Part shown: positions 1 to 10,219 of the stretch, one piece after another | How positions within the stretch are numbered: position 1 is the stretch's first letter | Layout of the letters: the number at the start of each line of letters is the position of its first letter | Assembly: GCA_945482615.1 (NCBI GenBank) | Contig: CALYRG010000006.1 | Coordinates: 1-48,899, forward strand | Direction: 5' to 3' | From: an uncultured Clostridia bacterium | Lineage (GTDB): Bacteria; Bacillota; Clostridia; Oscillospirales; Oscillospiraceae | Length of the DNA stretch: 48,899 nt | The notes under the pieces: model-generated | What the model was told of the DNA's origin: nothing | Database searches by the model: none | The model's input: only the letters and a program-made list of their open reading frames with translations | Translations under genes and position numbers: made by a program

Positions 1-21
1 AGAGCCGGGCGCTGTATTTTT

Positions 22-59
22 GGGGCTGCCTCACCGCATTAGTGAGACGGCCCCTTTTT
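22..59 (+). terminator. Rho-independent terminator of the upstream, out-of-window gene
   Basis: GGGGC..CTCAC-cgcatta-GTGAG..GCCCC stem with a small internal loop, followed by TTTTT. Confidence 0.7.
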
Positions 60-82
60 GTGCGCAAAAGGCCGGTGCATAA

Positions 83-111
83 TTGCAATGACCGATTGGA
101 TATGCTATACT
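83..111 (+). promoter_or_regulatory. Putative sigma-A promoter for murB
   Basis: TTGCAA - 17 bp - TATACT. It lies downstream of the ORF-track start at 58, so the real murB start is probably 145. Confidence 0.55.
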
Positions 112-144
112 GAAGGATATAGTCGAGCCAAAGCGGAGGCGTTT

Positions 145-1056
145 ATGAAGGAATTATCGGTATTTCAGAAAAGCATGACGGCGCTGCTGCCGGAAACGGA
201 GCTTCGCCTGGATGAACCAATGGCGGCGCACACCTCATTGCGCATTGGCGGCGGGGCTGAGGTAATGGCTTTTCCCAAGTCCAATGGGGAGTTGGCACAG
301 CTTCTGAAAGTGTCCGCTTTATTGGGCGTTAAACCGGTTATATTAGGAGCAGGAACCAACGTACTGGCCCCGGACGAGGGAATGGAGGGCCTGGTCATCT
401 GCCTCAAGGACTGCTTCGGCGGGATTGATCCCCTGGACACCATGGACATCCGCTGCGGTGCGGGTGTGACCATGAGCCGTCTGGCGGTGTACGCTGCCGG
501 ACTGGGTCTTTCGGGTTTGGAATTCGCCCACGGCATTCCCGGCACGGTGGGGGGCGGCGTCTACATGAACGCCGGTGCCTACGGCGGGGAGCTGGGGACG
601 GTGTGCCTTGGCGCGGAGGTTATGGACAGCAGCGGCAAGGTCACCTACTGGGACCGGGAACGGCTGCGCTTTTCCTATCGGCACAGCGCCCTGCAGGAGA
701 CCGACGGCATTCTTCTCAGCGCGGATTTTGCACTGCGCAGGGATGATCCGGAGGCCATCCGCGCCCGGATGAAGGCGCTGATGGAAAAGCGGACGGCATC
801 CCAGCCTTTGACGCTGCCCTCGGCAGGCTCTGCCTTCAAGCGGCCCCAGGGCGGCTACGCGGCGGCTCTCATCGATCAGGCAGGACTGCGGGGCTTCCGG
901 GTGGGAAACGCTGCCATTTCCGAAAAGCACGCGGGCTTTGCTGTGAATCTGGGCGGAGCCACTGCCGGGGAGATGAAGGCGTTGCTCACAGCGGTCAGTG
1001 ACCGCGTTTATGAAAACAGCGGCATCCGGCTGGAGCCGGAAATCAGAATCTGGTAG
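145..1056 (+). CDS. murB: UDP-N-acetylmuramate dehydrogenase (UDP-N-acetylenolpyruvoylglucosamine reductase)
   Basis: ORF track 58..1056. MurB motifs: HTSLRIGG, GAGTNVL, GLEFAHGIPGTVGGGVYMNAGAYGGE, PSAGSAFKRP. Start moved to MKELSVFQ. Confidence 0.92.
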   Translation: MKELSVFQKSMTALLPETELRLDEPMAAHTSLRIGGGAEVMAFPKSNGELAQLLKVSALLGVKPVILGAGTNVLAPDEGMEGLVICLKDCFGGIDPLDTMDIRCGAGVTMSRLAVYAAGLGLSGLEFAHGIPGTVGGGVYMNAGAYGGELGTVCLGAEVMDSSGKVTYWDRERLRFSYRHSALQETDGILLSADFALRRDDPEAIRARMKALMEKRTASQPLTLPSAGSAFKRPQGGYAAALIDQAGLRGFRVGNAAISEKHAGFAVNLGGATAGEMKALLTAVSDRVYENSGIRLEPEIRIW

Positions 1057-1074
1057 AGATACAAGGAGGGATGG

Positions 1075-1995
1075 ATGGTGGCTGCTTCCTTTTCCGCGGG
1101 AGCCAAGGCAGAGCTCTGCCGCAGCTTTCCTCAGAAGCACTGCTGCGCTCTGGCGGAATGCTTTGGCATTCTGCTCTATGGCAACAGCTTTCAGGCCAGC
1201 GGCATCAAGCTGGTCACGGAGAGCCGGGAATTTGCCCAGACCCTGCCAAGACTTTTCCAGCGGGCCTTTGATGTGGAGTTTGACAGCTTTCCGTCTTTAG
1301 AGGCGGGGGGCAAGCTGACCTTCCAGATCACGGAGCCGGAGAAGATCACGAGGATCATGAACAGCTTCGGCTTTGACCCCGGGCAGACCACAGCGCTCCA
1401 TGTAAATCTGCCGGTGGTGGAAAATACCTGCTGCCGGACAGCCTTCCTCCGGGGGGCATTTCTGGCCGGAGGCAGCGTCACCGACCCGGAGAAGGGGTAT
1501 CATCTGGAGCTGACCACCACCCACCTGAGCGTATCCCGTGAGACCGAGGCGCTGATGCGGGAGGTGCTGGACTTTTCTCCCAAGCTTGCCCTTCGGGGCG
1601 GCGCACAGGTGCTGTACGTAAAAAGCAGCGAGCAGATTGCGGATCTGCTGACCTATCTGGGAGCACCGGTTGCTTCCATGGGCATTCTGGAAGCGCGGCT
1701 TGAAAAGGAACTGAACAACAAGGTCAACCGCCGCTGCAACTGTGACGATGCCAACACCTCCAAGGTGGTGGATGCTGCCCAGGAGCAGCTGTCTGCCATC
1801 CGAAAGCTGAAAAAAGCGGGGAAGCTGGAGCATCTTCCCGCAAAACTGCAAATGGCGGCCTCAGCCCGGGAAGAAAACCCGGCTTCCTCCCTGACAGAGC
1901 TGGCAGCCATGATGGAACCGCCCATTTCCAAGCCTGCCATGGGCAGCCGAATGAAGAAACTGGTGGGCCTTGCCCGGGAGCTGCCCGGCGACTGA
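1075..1995 (+). CDS. whiA: DNA-binding protein WhiA
   Basis: WhiA-like translation: FLRGAFLAGGSVTDPEKGYHLE, NKVNRRCNCDDANTSKVVDAA, C-terminal HTH. Confidence 0.92.
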   Translation: MVAASFSAGAKAELCRSFPQKHCCALAECFGILLYGNSFQASGIKLVTESREFAQTLPRLFQRAFDVEFDSFPSLEAGGKLTFQITEPEKITRIMNSFGFDPGQTTALHVNLPVVENTCCRTAFLRGAFLAGGSVTDPEKGYHLELTTTHLSVSRETEALMREVLDFSPKLALRGGAQVLYVKSSEQIADLLTYLGAPVASMGILEARLEKELNNKVNRRCNCDDANTSKVVDAAQEQLSAIRKLKKAGKLEHLPAKLQMAASAREENPASSLTELAAMMEPPISKPAMGSRMKKLVGLARELPGD

Positions 1996-2019
1996 CCCGA
2001 TTTTAAGAGAGGAAACACT

Positions 2020-5000
2020 ATGAGCTTTGTACATCTGCATCTGCATACGGAATACAGCCTTCTGGACGGAGCCTGCCGCCTGAGCGGGATCATGGATCGG
2101 GCAAAGGAGCTGGGGCAGACTGCTGTGGCCATCACAGACCACGGCGTGATGTACGGCTGTATTGATTTCTATAAGCAGGCCAAGGCCGCGGGCATCAAGC
2201 CCATCATCGGGTGCGAGGTGTATGTGGCCCGGCGGCGGATGACCGACAAGGTACATGGTCTGGACAATGACCCCTACCATCTGGTGCTGCTGTGCGAAAA
2301 CCGGCAGGGCTATGAGAATCTGTGCCGCCTGGTATCCCAGGCCTTTGTGGACGGCTTCTACGGAAAGCCCCGGATTGATCTGGATCATCTGGAAGAATTC
2401 CATGAAGGCCTGATCGCCCTGTCCGCCTGCCTGGCAGGAGCAATCCCCCAGCATCTGATGGAGGAGGACTACCAGGGAGCAAAGGAATATGCCCTGAACC
2501 TGGCCCGGATTTTTGGGCCGGAGCACTTCTATCTGGAGCTGCAGGATCACGGAATCCAGCAGCAGCGGCCGGTAAATCAGGGGGTTCTCCGGCTGGCCCG
2601 GGAGACCGGACTGCCGCTGGTGGCCACCAACGATGTCCACTATCTGACCCGGGAGGATGCGAAAATGCAGGATCTTCTGCTGTGCATCCAGACCGGGAAA
2701 ACGGTAGATGAGCCCAACCGGATGCGCTTCGAGACGGAAGAATTCTACATGAAAAGTGAGGAGGAGATGGCGGCTCTCTTTCCCGGTGTTCCGGAGGCCA
2801 TTTCCAACACGGACAGAATCGCCCGGCGGTGCAATCTGGAATTTACCTTCCATGAGTACCATCTGCCTGCCTTCCCGGTTCCGGCGCCCCATACCAACGA
2901 TTCCTATTTCCGGATGCTCTGCGAGGAGGGGTTCCGGGAACGTTACCCGGAGGGAAACGTTGCCTACCGGGAGCGGCTGGAATATGAGATCGGGGTCATC
3001 AGCCGCATGGGTTATGTAAACTACTATCTCATCGTATGGGACTTTATCCACTTTGCCAAGGAGCACGATATCCCGGTGGGGCCGGGGCGCGGCTCCGGCG
3101 CGGCCTCCATTGTGGCCTACTGCCTGCATATCACCGAGATCGACCCCATGAAGTATACCCTGATCTTCGAGCGGTTCCTGAACCCCGAACGGGTGAGCAT
3201 GCCGGATTTCGATACGGACTTCAGTCCCGAGCGCCGGGGTGAGGTCATTCAGTACGTCATGGACAAGTACGGTGCGGATCACGTGGCGCAGATCGTCACC
3301 TTCGGCACCATGGCCGCCCGGGGCGCCATCCGGGATGTGGGCCGGGCTATGAACTACACCTACGCCGAGACGGATCAGGTGGCCAAGCTGGTGCCCACCA
3401 TGCCCCTGCATATCACATTGCAGCAGGCGCTGGAGATTTCTCCCAAGCTCAAGGAGCTCTATGACGGAGACGCCAGGGTCAAGACCCTGGTGGACACCGC
3501 CCGGAAGCTGGAAGGAATGCCCCGGAATGCCTCCACCCACGCTGCGGGCGTGGTGATCACGGCCAAGCCCGTTACCACCTATGTGCCCCTGTCCCGGAAT
3601 GACGATACGGTGGTCACCCAGTACACCATGACCACCATTGAGGAGCTGGGCCTTCTCAAAATGGACTTCCTGGGCCTGCGGAACCTGACGGTGATTCAGG
3701 ACGCGGAGCAGCAGGTACGCCAGGAGAACCCGGACTTTGATATTTCCAAAATCTCCGACAGCGATCCCGAGACCTTTGCCATGCTGGCCGAGGGCAAGAC
3801 CCAGGGCGTGTTCCAGCTGGAATCGGCGGGTATGACCGGGGTGTGCATCAACATGAAGCCCACCTCCATTGAAGACCTGACGGCTATCGTGGCCCTGTAC
3901 CGCCCGGGCCCTATGGAATCCATTCCCCGCTTTATTGACCGCAAGCACCACCCGGAGCGGGTAACCTACAAAACCCCTCTGCTGGAACCGATTCTGAAGG
4001 TGACCTATGGCTGCATCGTCTACCAGGAGCAGGTCATTGAAATTTTCCGAACCCTGGGCGGCTATACCATGGGCCAGGCAGACAACATCCGCCGGGCCAT
4101 CTCCAAGAAGAAGCAGAAGGTCATCGAGGCTGAGCGCCAGGTGTTCGTCTACGGCGATCCTGCCCAGAATATTCCCGGCTGCGTAGGCAACGGTGTGCCG
4201 GAAGCGGTGGGCCAGTCGCTGTACGATGAGATCGTGGACTTTGCCAACTACGCCTTCAACAAGGCCCATGCCGTGTGCTATGCGGTGGTGGCCAATCAGA
4301 CCGCGTATCTCAAATGCCACTATCCCAGGCAGTATATGGCGGCACTGATGACCTCCGTGCTGGACTCTGCGGCCAAGATTAACACCTATATCGCCGAGTG
4401 CCGGGAGTTGGGGATCGGGGTGCTGCCCCCGGACATCAATCACTCCGATGACCACTTCAAGGTGGAGGGGAATGCCATCCGCTTTGGCCTGGGGGCAGTG
4501 AAGAACGTGGGCCTGGGGCTCATCCGCAGCGTTATGGCCCGCCGGGCCGAGGGCGGCCCCTTTGCCTCCCTGGAAAACTTCCTGGAGCGGATGGGCGAAG
4601 GGGAGCTGAACAAGCGGGCGGTGGAGAACTTCATCAAGTGCGGCGCCATGGACTGCTTCGGCTGCCACCGCAGTGAGCTGCTGGCGGTGTATGAATCCAT
4701 GATGGACGATATGGCCTCCTCCCGGAGGAAAAACCTGGAAGGACAGATGGGTCTGTTCTCCATGCTGGAGGAGGATGCCCCTGCTGCCCGAATCACCATC
4801 CCCAAGCTGCCGGAGCTGAGCAGGGCGGAAATCCTGACCATGGAGAAGGAGACCACCGGCATCTATATCTCCGGCCACCCCATGGATGACTACCGGCCCA
4901 TGCTCCAGGGAACCCATGTGGTGCACATCGGCGCACTGATGGAGGAGGAGAGCGGCTATCGGGATGACCAGATCGTGTCTGTGGCGGGCATTGTCCAGGC

Positions 5001-5472
5001 GGTGAAGATGAAGACCACCAGGAGCAATACCATGATGGCCTATGTCACGGTGGAGGACGACACAGCCTCCATGGAGATGCTGGCCTTTTCCAATGTGCTT
5101 GCCGAGGCCGGCAGCTATCTGAAGGAGGGCTCCGCCCTGGTGATTACCGGCAGACTCTCCCTGCGGGACGACAAAGAGCCGCAGATTGTGATCAACCGGG
5201 CCAGGCCCATTTCCGAGTACCGGGGCTCCGATGCACCACGGGAGGCACCGCCCGCTCCGGTTCCCGGAAAGCTGTATCTGCGGCTGCCCGGACAGGAGGG
5301 CAGACTCTATCCCAAGGTTCGCGCGATCCTGAACATGTTCCCGGGAGAGGGAAGCGCCACGCTGTTCTTTGCCGATACCGGTGCGCGGCGGGGCACCCGC
5401 TGCAGCGCCGCGCCCAGTATGCTCCGGGAGCTGGAGCGCCTGCTGGGAAAGGAAAATGTTGTTGTAAAATAA
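2020..5472 (+). CDS. dnaE: DNA polymerase III subunit alpha
   Basis: PHP domain start FVHLHLHTEYSLLDGA; VGPGRGSGAASIVAYCL; PDFDTDFSPERR; C-terminal OB region. Confidence 0.95.
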   Translation: MSFVHLHLHTEYSLLDGACRLSGIMDRAKELGQTAVAITDHGVMYGCIDFYKQAKAAGIKPIIGCEVYVARRRMTDKVHGLDNDPYHLVLLCENRQGYENLCRLVSQAFVDGFYGKPRIDLDHLEEFHEGLIALSACLAGAIPQHLMEEDYQGAKEYALNLARIFGPEHFYLELQDHGIQQQRPVNQGVLRLARETGLPLVATNDVHYLTREDAKMQDLLLCIQTGKTVDEPNRMRFETEEFYMKSEEEMAALFPGVPEAISNTDRIARRCNLEFTFHEYHLPAFPVPAPHTNDSYFRMLCEEGFRERYPEGNVAYRERLEYEIGVISRMGYVNYYLIVWDFIHFAKEHDIPVGPGRGSGAASIVAYCLHITEIDPMKYTLIFERFLNPERVSMPDFDTDFSPERRGEVIQYVMDKYGADHVAQIVTFGTMAARGAIRDVGRAMNYTYAETDQVAKLVPTMPLHITLQQALEISPKLKELYDGDARVKTLVDTARKLEGMPRNASTHAAGVVITAKPVTTYVPLSRNDDTVVTQYTMTTIEELGLLKMDFLGLRNLTVIQDAEQQVRQENPDFDISKISDSDPETFAMLAEGKTQGVFQLESAGMTGVCINMKPTSIEDLTAIVALYRPGPMESIPRFIDRKHHPERVTYKTPLLEPILKVTYGCIVYQEQVIEIFRTLGGYTMGQADNIRRAISKKKQKVIEAERQVFVYGDPAQNIPGCVGNGVPEAVGQSLYDEIVDFANYAFNKAHAVCYAVVANQTAYLKCHYPRQYMAALMTSVLDSAAKINTYIAECRELGIGVLPPDINHSDDHFKVEGNAIRFGLGAVKNVGLGLIRSVMARRAEGGPFASLENFLERMGEGELNKRAVENFIKCGAMDCFGCHRSELLAVYESMMDDMASSRRKNLEGQMGLFSMLEEDAPAARITIPKLPELSRAEILTMEKETTGIYISGHPMDDYRPMLQGTHVVHIGALMEEESGYRDDQIVSVAGIVQAVKMKTTRSNTMMAYVTVEDDTASMEMLAFSNVLAEAGSYLKEGSALVITGRLSLRDDKEPQIVINRARPISEYRGSDAPREAPPAPVPGKLYLRLPGQEGRLYPKVRAILNMFPGEGSATLFFADTGARRGTRCSAAPSMLRELERLLGKENVVVK

Positions 5473-5635
5473 CACAATCCTCTGTATGGATCACAAAATG
5501 GGAACGTTTTGCCATGGGTAAAATCAAAATGAAATTGTTATGTCATTTTGAACCCTGTGTTTTAGAAAAATTTCTTTCCTTTTTGTAATACTTGTGTTAC
5601 AATAATACAGATTTGGCCGGAAAGGAGCGACTGCC

Positions 5636-6958
5636 ATGAAAAGAATACGAACGGCTGTGCTGGCAGCGCTTCTGGCGCTTGCTCTGGCCGGCTGCGGGAA
5701 CCTGACGGCAAAGGATATGTATGCCCTCCCAAAGCGATCCCGGGAATACGCGCAGCTGCAATCGGCAATTGATGCATCCATGTATGGCCTGACCTATTCC
5801 TCCCCCCGTTCCGGAGAAAACCAGCAGACTGTCCAGGTGGCCGATCTGGACGGTGACGGAACAGAGGAATACCTGGTGTTCGCCAAGGGAACGAAGGACC
5901 GGCCCCTGCAGGTGCTGATTTTCAAGCAGAGCCAGGATGGCTCTGTGCGGAATATGGCGATTATCGGCTTCAACGCGCTGGAGTTTGAGCAGGTTGAATA
6001 CGTCAACTTTGACGATAAGCCGGGCTTGGAGCTGGTGATCGGCCAGCAGGTCAGCGACCAGGTGCTCGGGAACATTTCGGTGTACACCTTTTCCGGTGGG
6101 GATGCCCAGCTGGTGCTTATGAGCGGCTACAGCCGGTTTACCACCTGCGATCTGGACAATGACGGAAAGAGCGAGATTATCGTTCTGCGTCCCGGGGAGG
6201 CGGAGACCCAGCGGGGCATTGCGGTGCTGTACGGCAGCCGGGATGGGCAGATCTATCGCTCCGTAGAGACGGAGCTGTCCGTGGATCCTTCCCAGATCCG
6301 CCGGATTGTTCCCGGAAGACTGGAAGATGGTGCACCTGCGGTGTACGTGTCCAGCTCCGGAAGTGACAACAGGATCCTGACGGATATTTTTGCCTTTAAG
6401 GACGGCCGTTTTACAAACATCTCCACGCTGAATCCTGACATTACCGGAATCAAGACTCTGAAAAACTACTATGTCTATGCCGAGGATATGGATGCAGACG
6501 GCGTGATGGAGCTTCCGTCCCTTGTGAACATGAAGCCGGTCTCCGGCGGGACGGATACGGAGCAGAATTTTTTGCTGCGCTGGTCATCGCTGGACACCAA
6601 CCTCTGGCCTACGGATAAGCTGTTTACCTTCCACAACTATGTGGGCGGCTGGTATATGCAGCTGGACTCCAGCTGGGCCGGACGGGTCAGTGTGGAGGAG
6701 GACCTGGACCAGTATCGTTTTTACATGTGGGACGAGGCCTACCGGGCGGCAACGCCTCTGTTTACCGTGTATGTTCTCACAGGCCCTACCCGGGACGAGG
6801 ACGCGGACAAGGACGGACGCTTCCCCCTGTACCGCGCAGAGGGAGTGGCCTATGCCGCCCGACTGGAGGACGGAGCCGTCCAGCTGGGCCTGACCCAGAA
6901 GGGCTTAATTGAAAACTTTCACCTGATCCGCCATGACTGGAAGGCGGGGGAGGCCTGA
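5636..6958 (+). CDS. Lipoprotein with FG-GAP/VCBS-like repeats
   Basis: Signal peptide and lipobox LALAGCG; repeated DLDGDGTEEYLVF, DLDNDGKSEIIVL, DMDADGVMELPSL motifs. Confidence 0.7.
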   Translation: MKRIRTAVLAALLALALAGCGNLTAKDMYALPKRSREYAQLQSAIDASMYGLTYSSPRSGENQQTVQVADLDGDGTEEYLVFAKGTKDRPLQVLIFKQSQDGSVRNMAIIGFNALEFEQVEYVNFDDKPGLELVIGQQVSDQVLGNISVYTFSGGDAQLVLMSGYSRFTTCDLDNDGKSEIIVLRPGEAETQRGIAVLYGSRDGQIYRSVETELSVDPSQIRRIVPGRLEDGAPAVYVSSSGSDNRILTDIFAFKDGRFTNISTLNPDITGIKTLKNYYVYAEDMDADGVMELPSLVNMKPVSGGTDTEQNFLLRWSSLDTNLWPTDKLFTFHNYVGGWYMQLDSSWAGRVSVEEDLDQYRFYMWDEAYRAATPLFTVYVLTGPTRDEDADKDGRFPLYRAEGVAYAARLEDGAVQLGLTQKGLIENFHLIRHDWKAGEA

Positions 6959-7061
6959 CAGGCCGATCAGGGATAGCATACATAGTATCTGCCGCATCCC
7001 GGCAGCGAAGCTTCAGGCCCGGATATCTGCACCAGGGGCCAGGAAAGGAAGGATCACGCCA

Positions 7062-7748
7062 ATGAAAAAAGTACTGATCATGGAAGACGAACTGAACATC
7101 CGCAGCTTTGTGGTCATCAATCTGCGCAGAGCGGGCTACGATGCCATTGAGGCAGGTGACGGACAGGAGGCTCTGGATGCCATCGCCGCCAATCCCGATA
7201 TTGGTGTTGCCATTCTGGATATCATGGTGCCGGTAATGGACGGCTTTGAGGTCTGCCGCCGTATCCGGGCCAGCAACAAGCAGATGGGTATCATTATGCT
7301 CACTGCCCGGACCCAGGAGATGGATAAGGTCACGGGCCTGATGACCGGTGCGGACGACTATGTCACCAAGCCCTTCTCTCCGGCGGAGCTGACTGCCCGT
7401 ATTGACGCACTGTACCGCCGGATCGGCGGGGATTCCAATGCCAGCTCGGAGCTTCTGACCCAGGGCCCCTTTGTTATGAACACCCGCAACCACACGCTGG
7501 AGAAGAACGGGAACCGCATCCGCCTGACCCAGGTGGAATACGCGATCCTGAAGCTGTTTATGCAGAACCCCGGCCGGGCTCTGTCACGGGAGGACATTCT
7601 GGCCGCTGTCTGGGGCCGGGACTACGAGGGTGAGCTCAAAATCGTGGATGTGAATATCCGCCGCCTGCGCATCAAAATTGAGGATGACACTGCCAATCCC
7701 ACCTACATTACCACCGTCTGGGGCCTTGGCTATAAGTGGGGCGCATAA
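7062..7748 (+). CDS. OmpR/PhoB-family response regulator
   Basis: Receiver domain (MEDELNIRSF..DIMVPVMDGFEVC..MLTART..KPFSPAEL) plus winged-helix output domain (VEYAILKLFMQNPGRALSREDILAAVWG). Confidence 0.9.
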   Translation: MKKVLIMEDELNIRSFVVINLRRAGYDAIEAGDGQEALDAIAANPDIGVAILDIMVPVMDGFEVCRRIRASNKQMGIIMLTARTQEMDKVTGLMTGADDYVTKPFSPAELTARIDALYRRIGGDSNASSELLTQGPFVMNTRNHTLEKNGNRIRLTQVEYAILKLFMQNPGRALSREDILAAVWGRDYEGELKIVDVNIRRLRIKIEDDTANPTYITTVWGLGYKWGA

Positions 7749-7753
7749 GGAAA

Positions 7754-9178
7754 ATGGAAAAGAAAACTCTGGCCACGGTGGGCGGACTGCGTTTGCGGTG
7801 GCTGAAAAACACCGCCAGCGTGATCGCGGCCCTGGGCCTGGTGTGTGTGCTGACGCTGACGGCGTGCTTTGCTCTGTACTACTACAGCAGCATGTCCTCG
7901 GATATGAAGAGCCGTGCGAAGGCCACCACCGAGTTTTTTGCCAATTACGTGGACCAGACCTACAACGAGTTCTACCAGTCCTGCATTACCTACGCCAATA
8001 CCTTTGCGGACAAGGACTATATTGAACTGCAGTTTATCAACAACCAGGGCACGCTGGTGGCCTCCTCCTACGGCCAGTGGGCGGGCGACTCTCCCCAGAC
8101 GGGAGAGATTGCCGATGCCATTTCCTCCCGGAATGTGCAGACCTTTCTGGGTCGGGACACCAACACCGGGGAGCGGATCATGGCGGTATCCAGTCCCATG
8201 ATCTTCTCCAACGGCGAGGTCATCGGCGTTCTGCGCTATGTGACTTCTACCCGGGTGGTGGATGCGCAGCTTGTGCTGGTGGCGGTCACCGGAGCGGCTC
8301 TGCTGCTGATGGTGCTGGCCATCGTTGTGGTGACCAGCGGCAGCTATCTGCGCACCATTATGAATCCGGTGGCGGAGATATCCGAAAAGGCCAAGCTGAT
8401 TGCGGGCGGCAGCTATGGCATCCAGATCCACACCCCCTATCAGGATGAGATCGGGGAGCTGGCCCAGACCATCAATGAGATGTCCAATAAAATCGCCCAG
8501 AACGAAAAAATGCAGGCAGAGTTTATCTCTCAGCTCTCCCATGAGCTGCGCACGCCCCTGACCGTGATCAACGGCTGGAGCGAGACATTGCTCTCCGACG
8601 AGAATATGGACGCGGACACCCGCCAGGGTATGAAGATCATTTCCAGCGAGGCCAAGCGGCTGACGGAGATGGTCATGGATCTGCTGGACTTCAGCCGGAT
8701 GCAGGACGGACGGATGACCCTGGCTGTGGAGCTCACCGACATCCGCTCGGAATTTGACGACACCATGTATATGTATGCCAGCCGATTGGCCCAGGACGGC
8801 ATCGTCCTGAATTATGAGGACTCCGAAGAGGATATCCCGGAGATCCCCTGCGATGCCAAGCGTCTGCGCCAGGTGTTCCTGAACATTCTGGACAATGCCT
8901 CCAAGTACGGCGGCTCCGGCAAACGCATTGACGTGAGTATGCATTACGAGGACGAGAACGTGGTGGTGCGCTTCCGGGACTACGGCCCCGGCATCCCGGA
9001 GGACGAGCTTCCTCTGGTGAAGAAGAAATTTTACAAGGGCAGCGCCTCTGTTCGGGGCACCGGCATCGGTCTGGCCGTCTGCGACGAGATCGTCCAGATG
9101 CATGGCGGCACCCTGACGCTGGAGAACGCGGAAGGCGGCGGCACGTTGGTGACCGTCACGCTGCCGGATGCCCATTGA
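7754..9178 (+). CDS. Membrane sensor histidine kinase (HAMP, HisKA, HATPase)
   Basis: TM segments; HAMP; H-box SQLSHELRTPLTVINGWSETL; N/G boxes NILDNASKYG, DYGPGIPEDE, GTGIGLAVCDEIV; next to the response regulator. Confidence 0.92.
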   Translation: MEKKTLATVGGLRLRWLKNTASVIAALGLVCVLTLTACFALYYYSSMSSDMKSRAKATTEFFANYVDQTYNEFYQSCITYANTFADKDYIELQFINNQGTLVASSYGQWAGDSPQTGEIADAISSRNVQTFLGRDTNTGERIMAVSSPMIFSNGEVIGVLRYVTSTRVVDAQLVLVAVTGAALLLMVLAIVVVTSGSYLRTIMNPVAEISEKAKLIAGGSYGIQIHTPYQDEIGELAQTINEMSNKIAQNEKMQAEFISQLSHELRTPLTVINGWSETLLSDENMDADTRQGMKIISSEAKRLTEMVMDLLDFSRMQDGRMTLAVELTDIRSEFDDTMYMYASRLAQDGIVLNYEDSEEDIPEIPCDAKRLRQVFLNILDNASKYGGSGKRIDVSMHYEDENVVVRFRDYGPGIPEDELPLVKKKFYKGSASVRGTGIGLAVCDEIVQMHGGTLTLENAEGGGTLVTVTLPDAH

Positions 9179-9217
9179 GACCATTTTGAAGCGTTTCATA
9201 AGGAGATCGTTGAACCT

Positions 9218-10219
9218 ATGGCGAATAAAGAAAACACCCCCTGCTGTGAACAATTCAAGACTATGATCGGCGGCCAGGCCCTGATCGAGGGCATCATGAT
9301 GCGCGGCCCGGAAAAGGACGCCATTGTGACCCGGAACCAGGACGGCCTGCATGTGGAGGTAAATGCCCGGAAGCTTCCCCCCAAGGGCAGCTTCAAGACC
9401 TGGCCCTTCCTGCGGGGCATTTTCTCCTTCTTTGATGCCCAGGTCACCGGGGTCAAGGCCCTGATGCGTTCGGCGGATCTTGCCCCGGAGGAAATGCAGG
9501 AGGAACCCTCCAAGCTGGACCTGTGGCTGGAAAAGAAGCTGGGCAACGAAAAATTTCAGCAGGCAGTGGTGGGAATCGCCGTCTTCCTGGGCCTGGCCCT
9601 GTCCATCGGACTGTTCTTCCTGCTGCCCATGGTCATCGGCGGCTTCTTTGACAAGTGGATCGACAGTACCGTGGGCCTGAATCTGGTGGAGGGAATCATC
9701 CGTATGCTCCTCTTTGCTGCCTATATGATCCTCATTTCCCGGATGGAGGATATGAAGCGGGTATTTTCCTACCACGGCGCGGAGCACAAGACCATCCGCT
9801 GCTATGAAGCGGGGCTTCCCCTGACCGTGGAGAACGTGAGGATGCAGACAAGACTGCATCCCCGGTGCGGCACCAGCTTCCTGCTGGTGGTGATGGTAAT
9901 CTCCATTTTGGTGTTCTCTGTGGCTTCCAGCGCCTTGCTTGCGGTGTTCCCGGCTCTGGAGGGTCTGCGGGGCAGCGCTCTGTACCGCGTCATTATGGTT
10001 GTGTTCAAGCTGCTGCTTCTGCCGCTGGTGGTTGGCATTACCTATGAGATCAACCGCTGGGCCGGCGGCCATGACAATGGCTTTACCAGAATTCTGACAG
10101 CTCCCGGCATGTGGATGCAGAACTTTACCACCAACGAGCCGGACGACGGCATGATCGAGGTGGGCATCGCCGCAGTTCAGGCGGTTCTGCCGGAGCAGGA
10201 GGGCGCGGATCGATGGTAA
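9218..10219 (+). CDS. DUF1385 domain-containing membrane protein
   Basis: GGQALIEGIMMRGP and YHGAEHKTIRCYE..RLHPRCGTSFLL motifs typical of DUF1385; typically next to prmC. Confidence 0.85.
   Translation: MANKENTPCCEQFKTMIGGQALIEGIMMRGPEKDAIVTRNQDGLHVEVNARKLPPKGSFKTWPFLRGIFSFFDAQVTGVKALMRSADLAPEEMQEEPSKLDLWLEKKLGNEKFQQAVVGIAVFLGLALSIGLFFLLPMVIGGFFDKWIDSTVGLNLVEGIIRMLLFAAYMILISRMEDMKRVFSYHGAEHKTIRCYEAGLPLTVENVRMQTRLHPRCGTSFLLVVMVISILVFSVASSALLAVFPALEGLRGSALYRVIMVVFKLLLLPLVVGITYEINRWAGGHDNGFTRILTAPGMWMQNFTTNEPDDGMIEVGIAAVQAVLPEQEGADRW

Noticed and set aside
1861-5475. 1204 aa minus-strand ORF opposite dnaE
   Set aside because: Antisense artefact of GC-rich third positions; His/Gly-rich low-complexity translation, fully overlaps a confident dnaE
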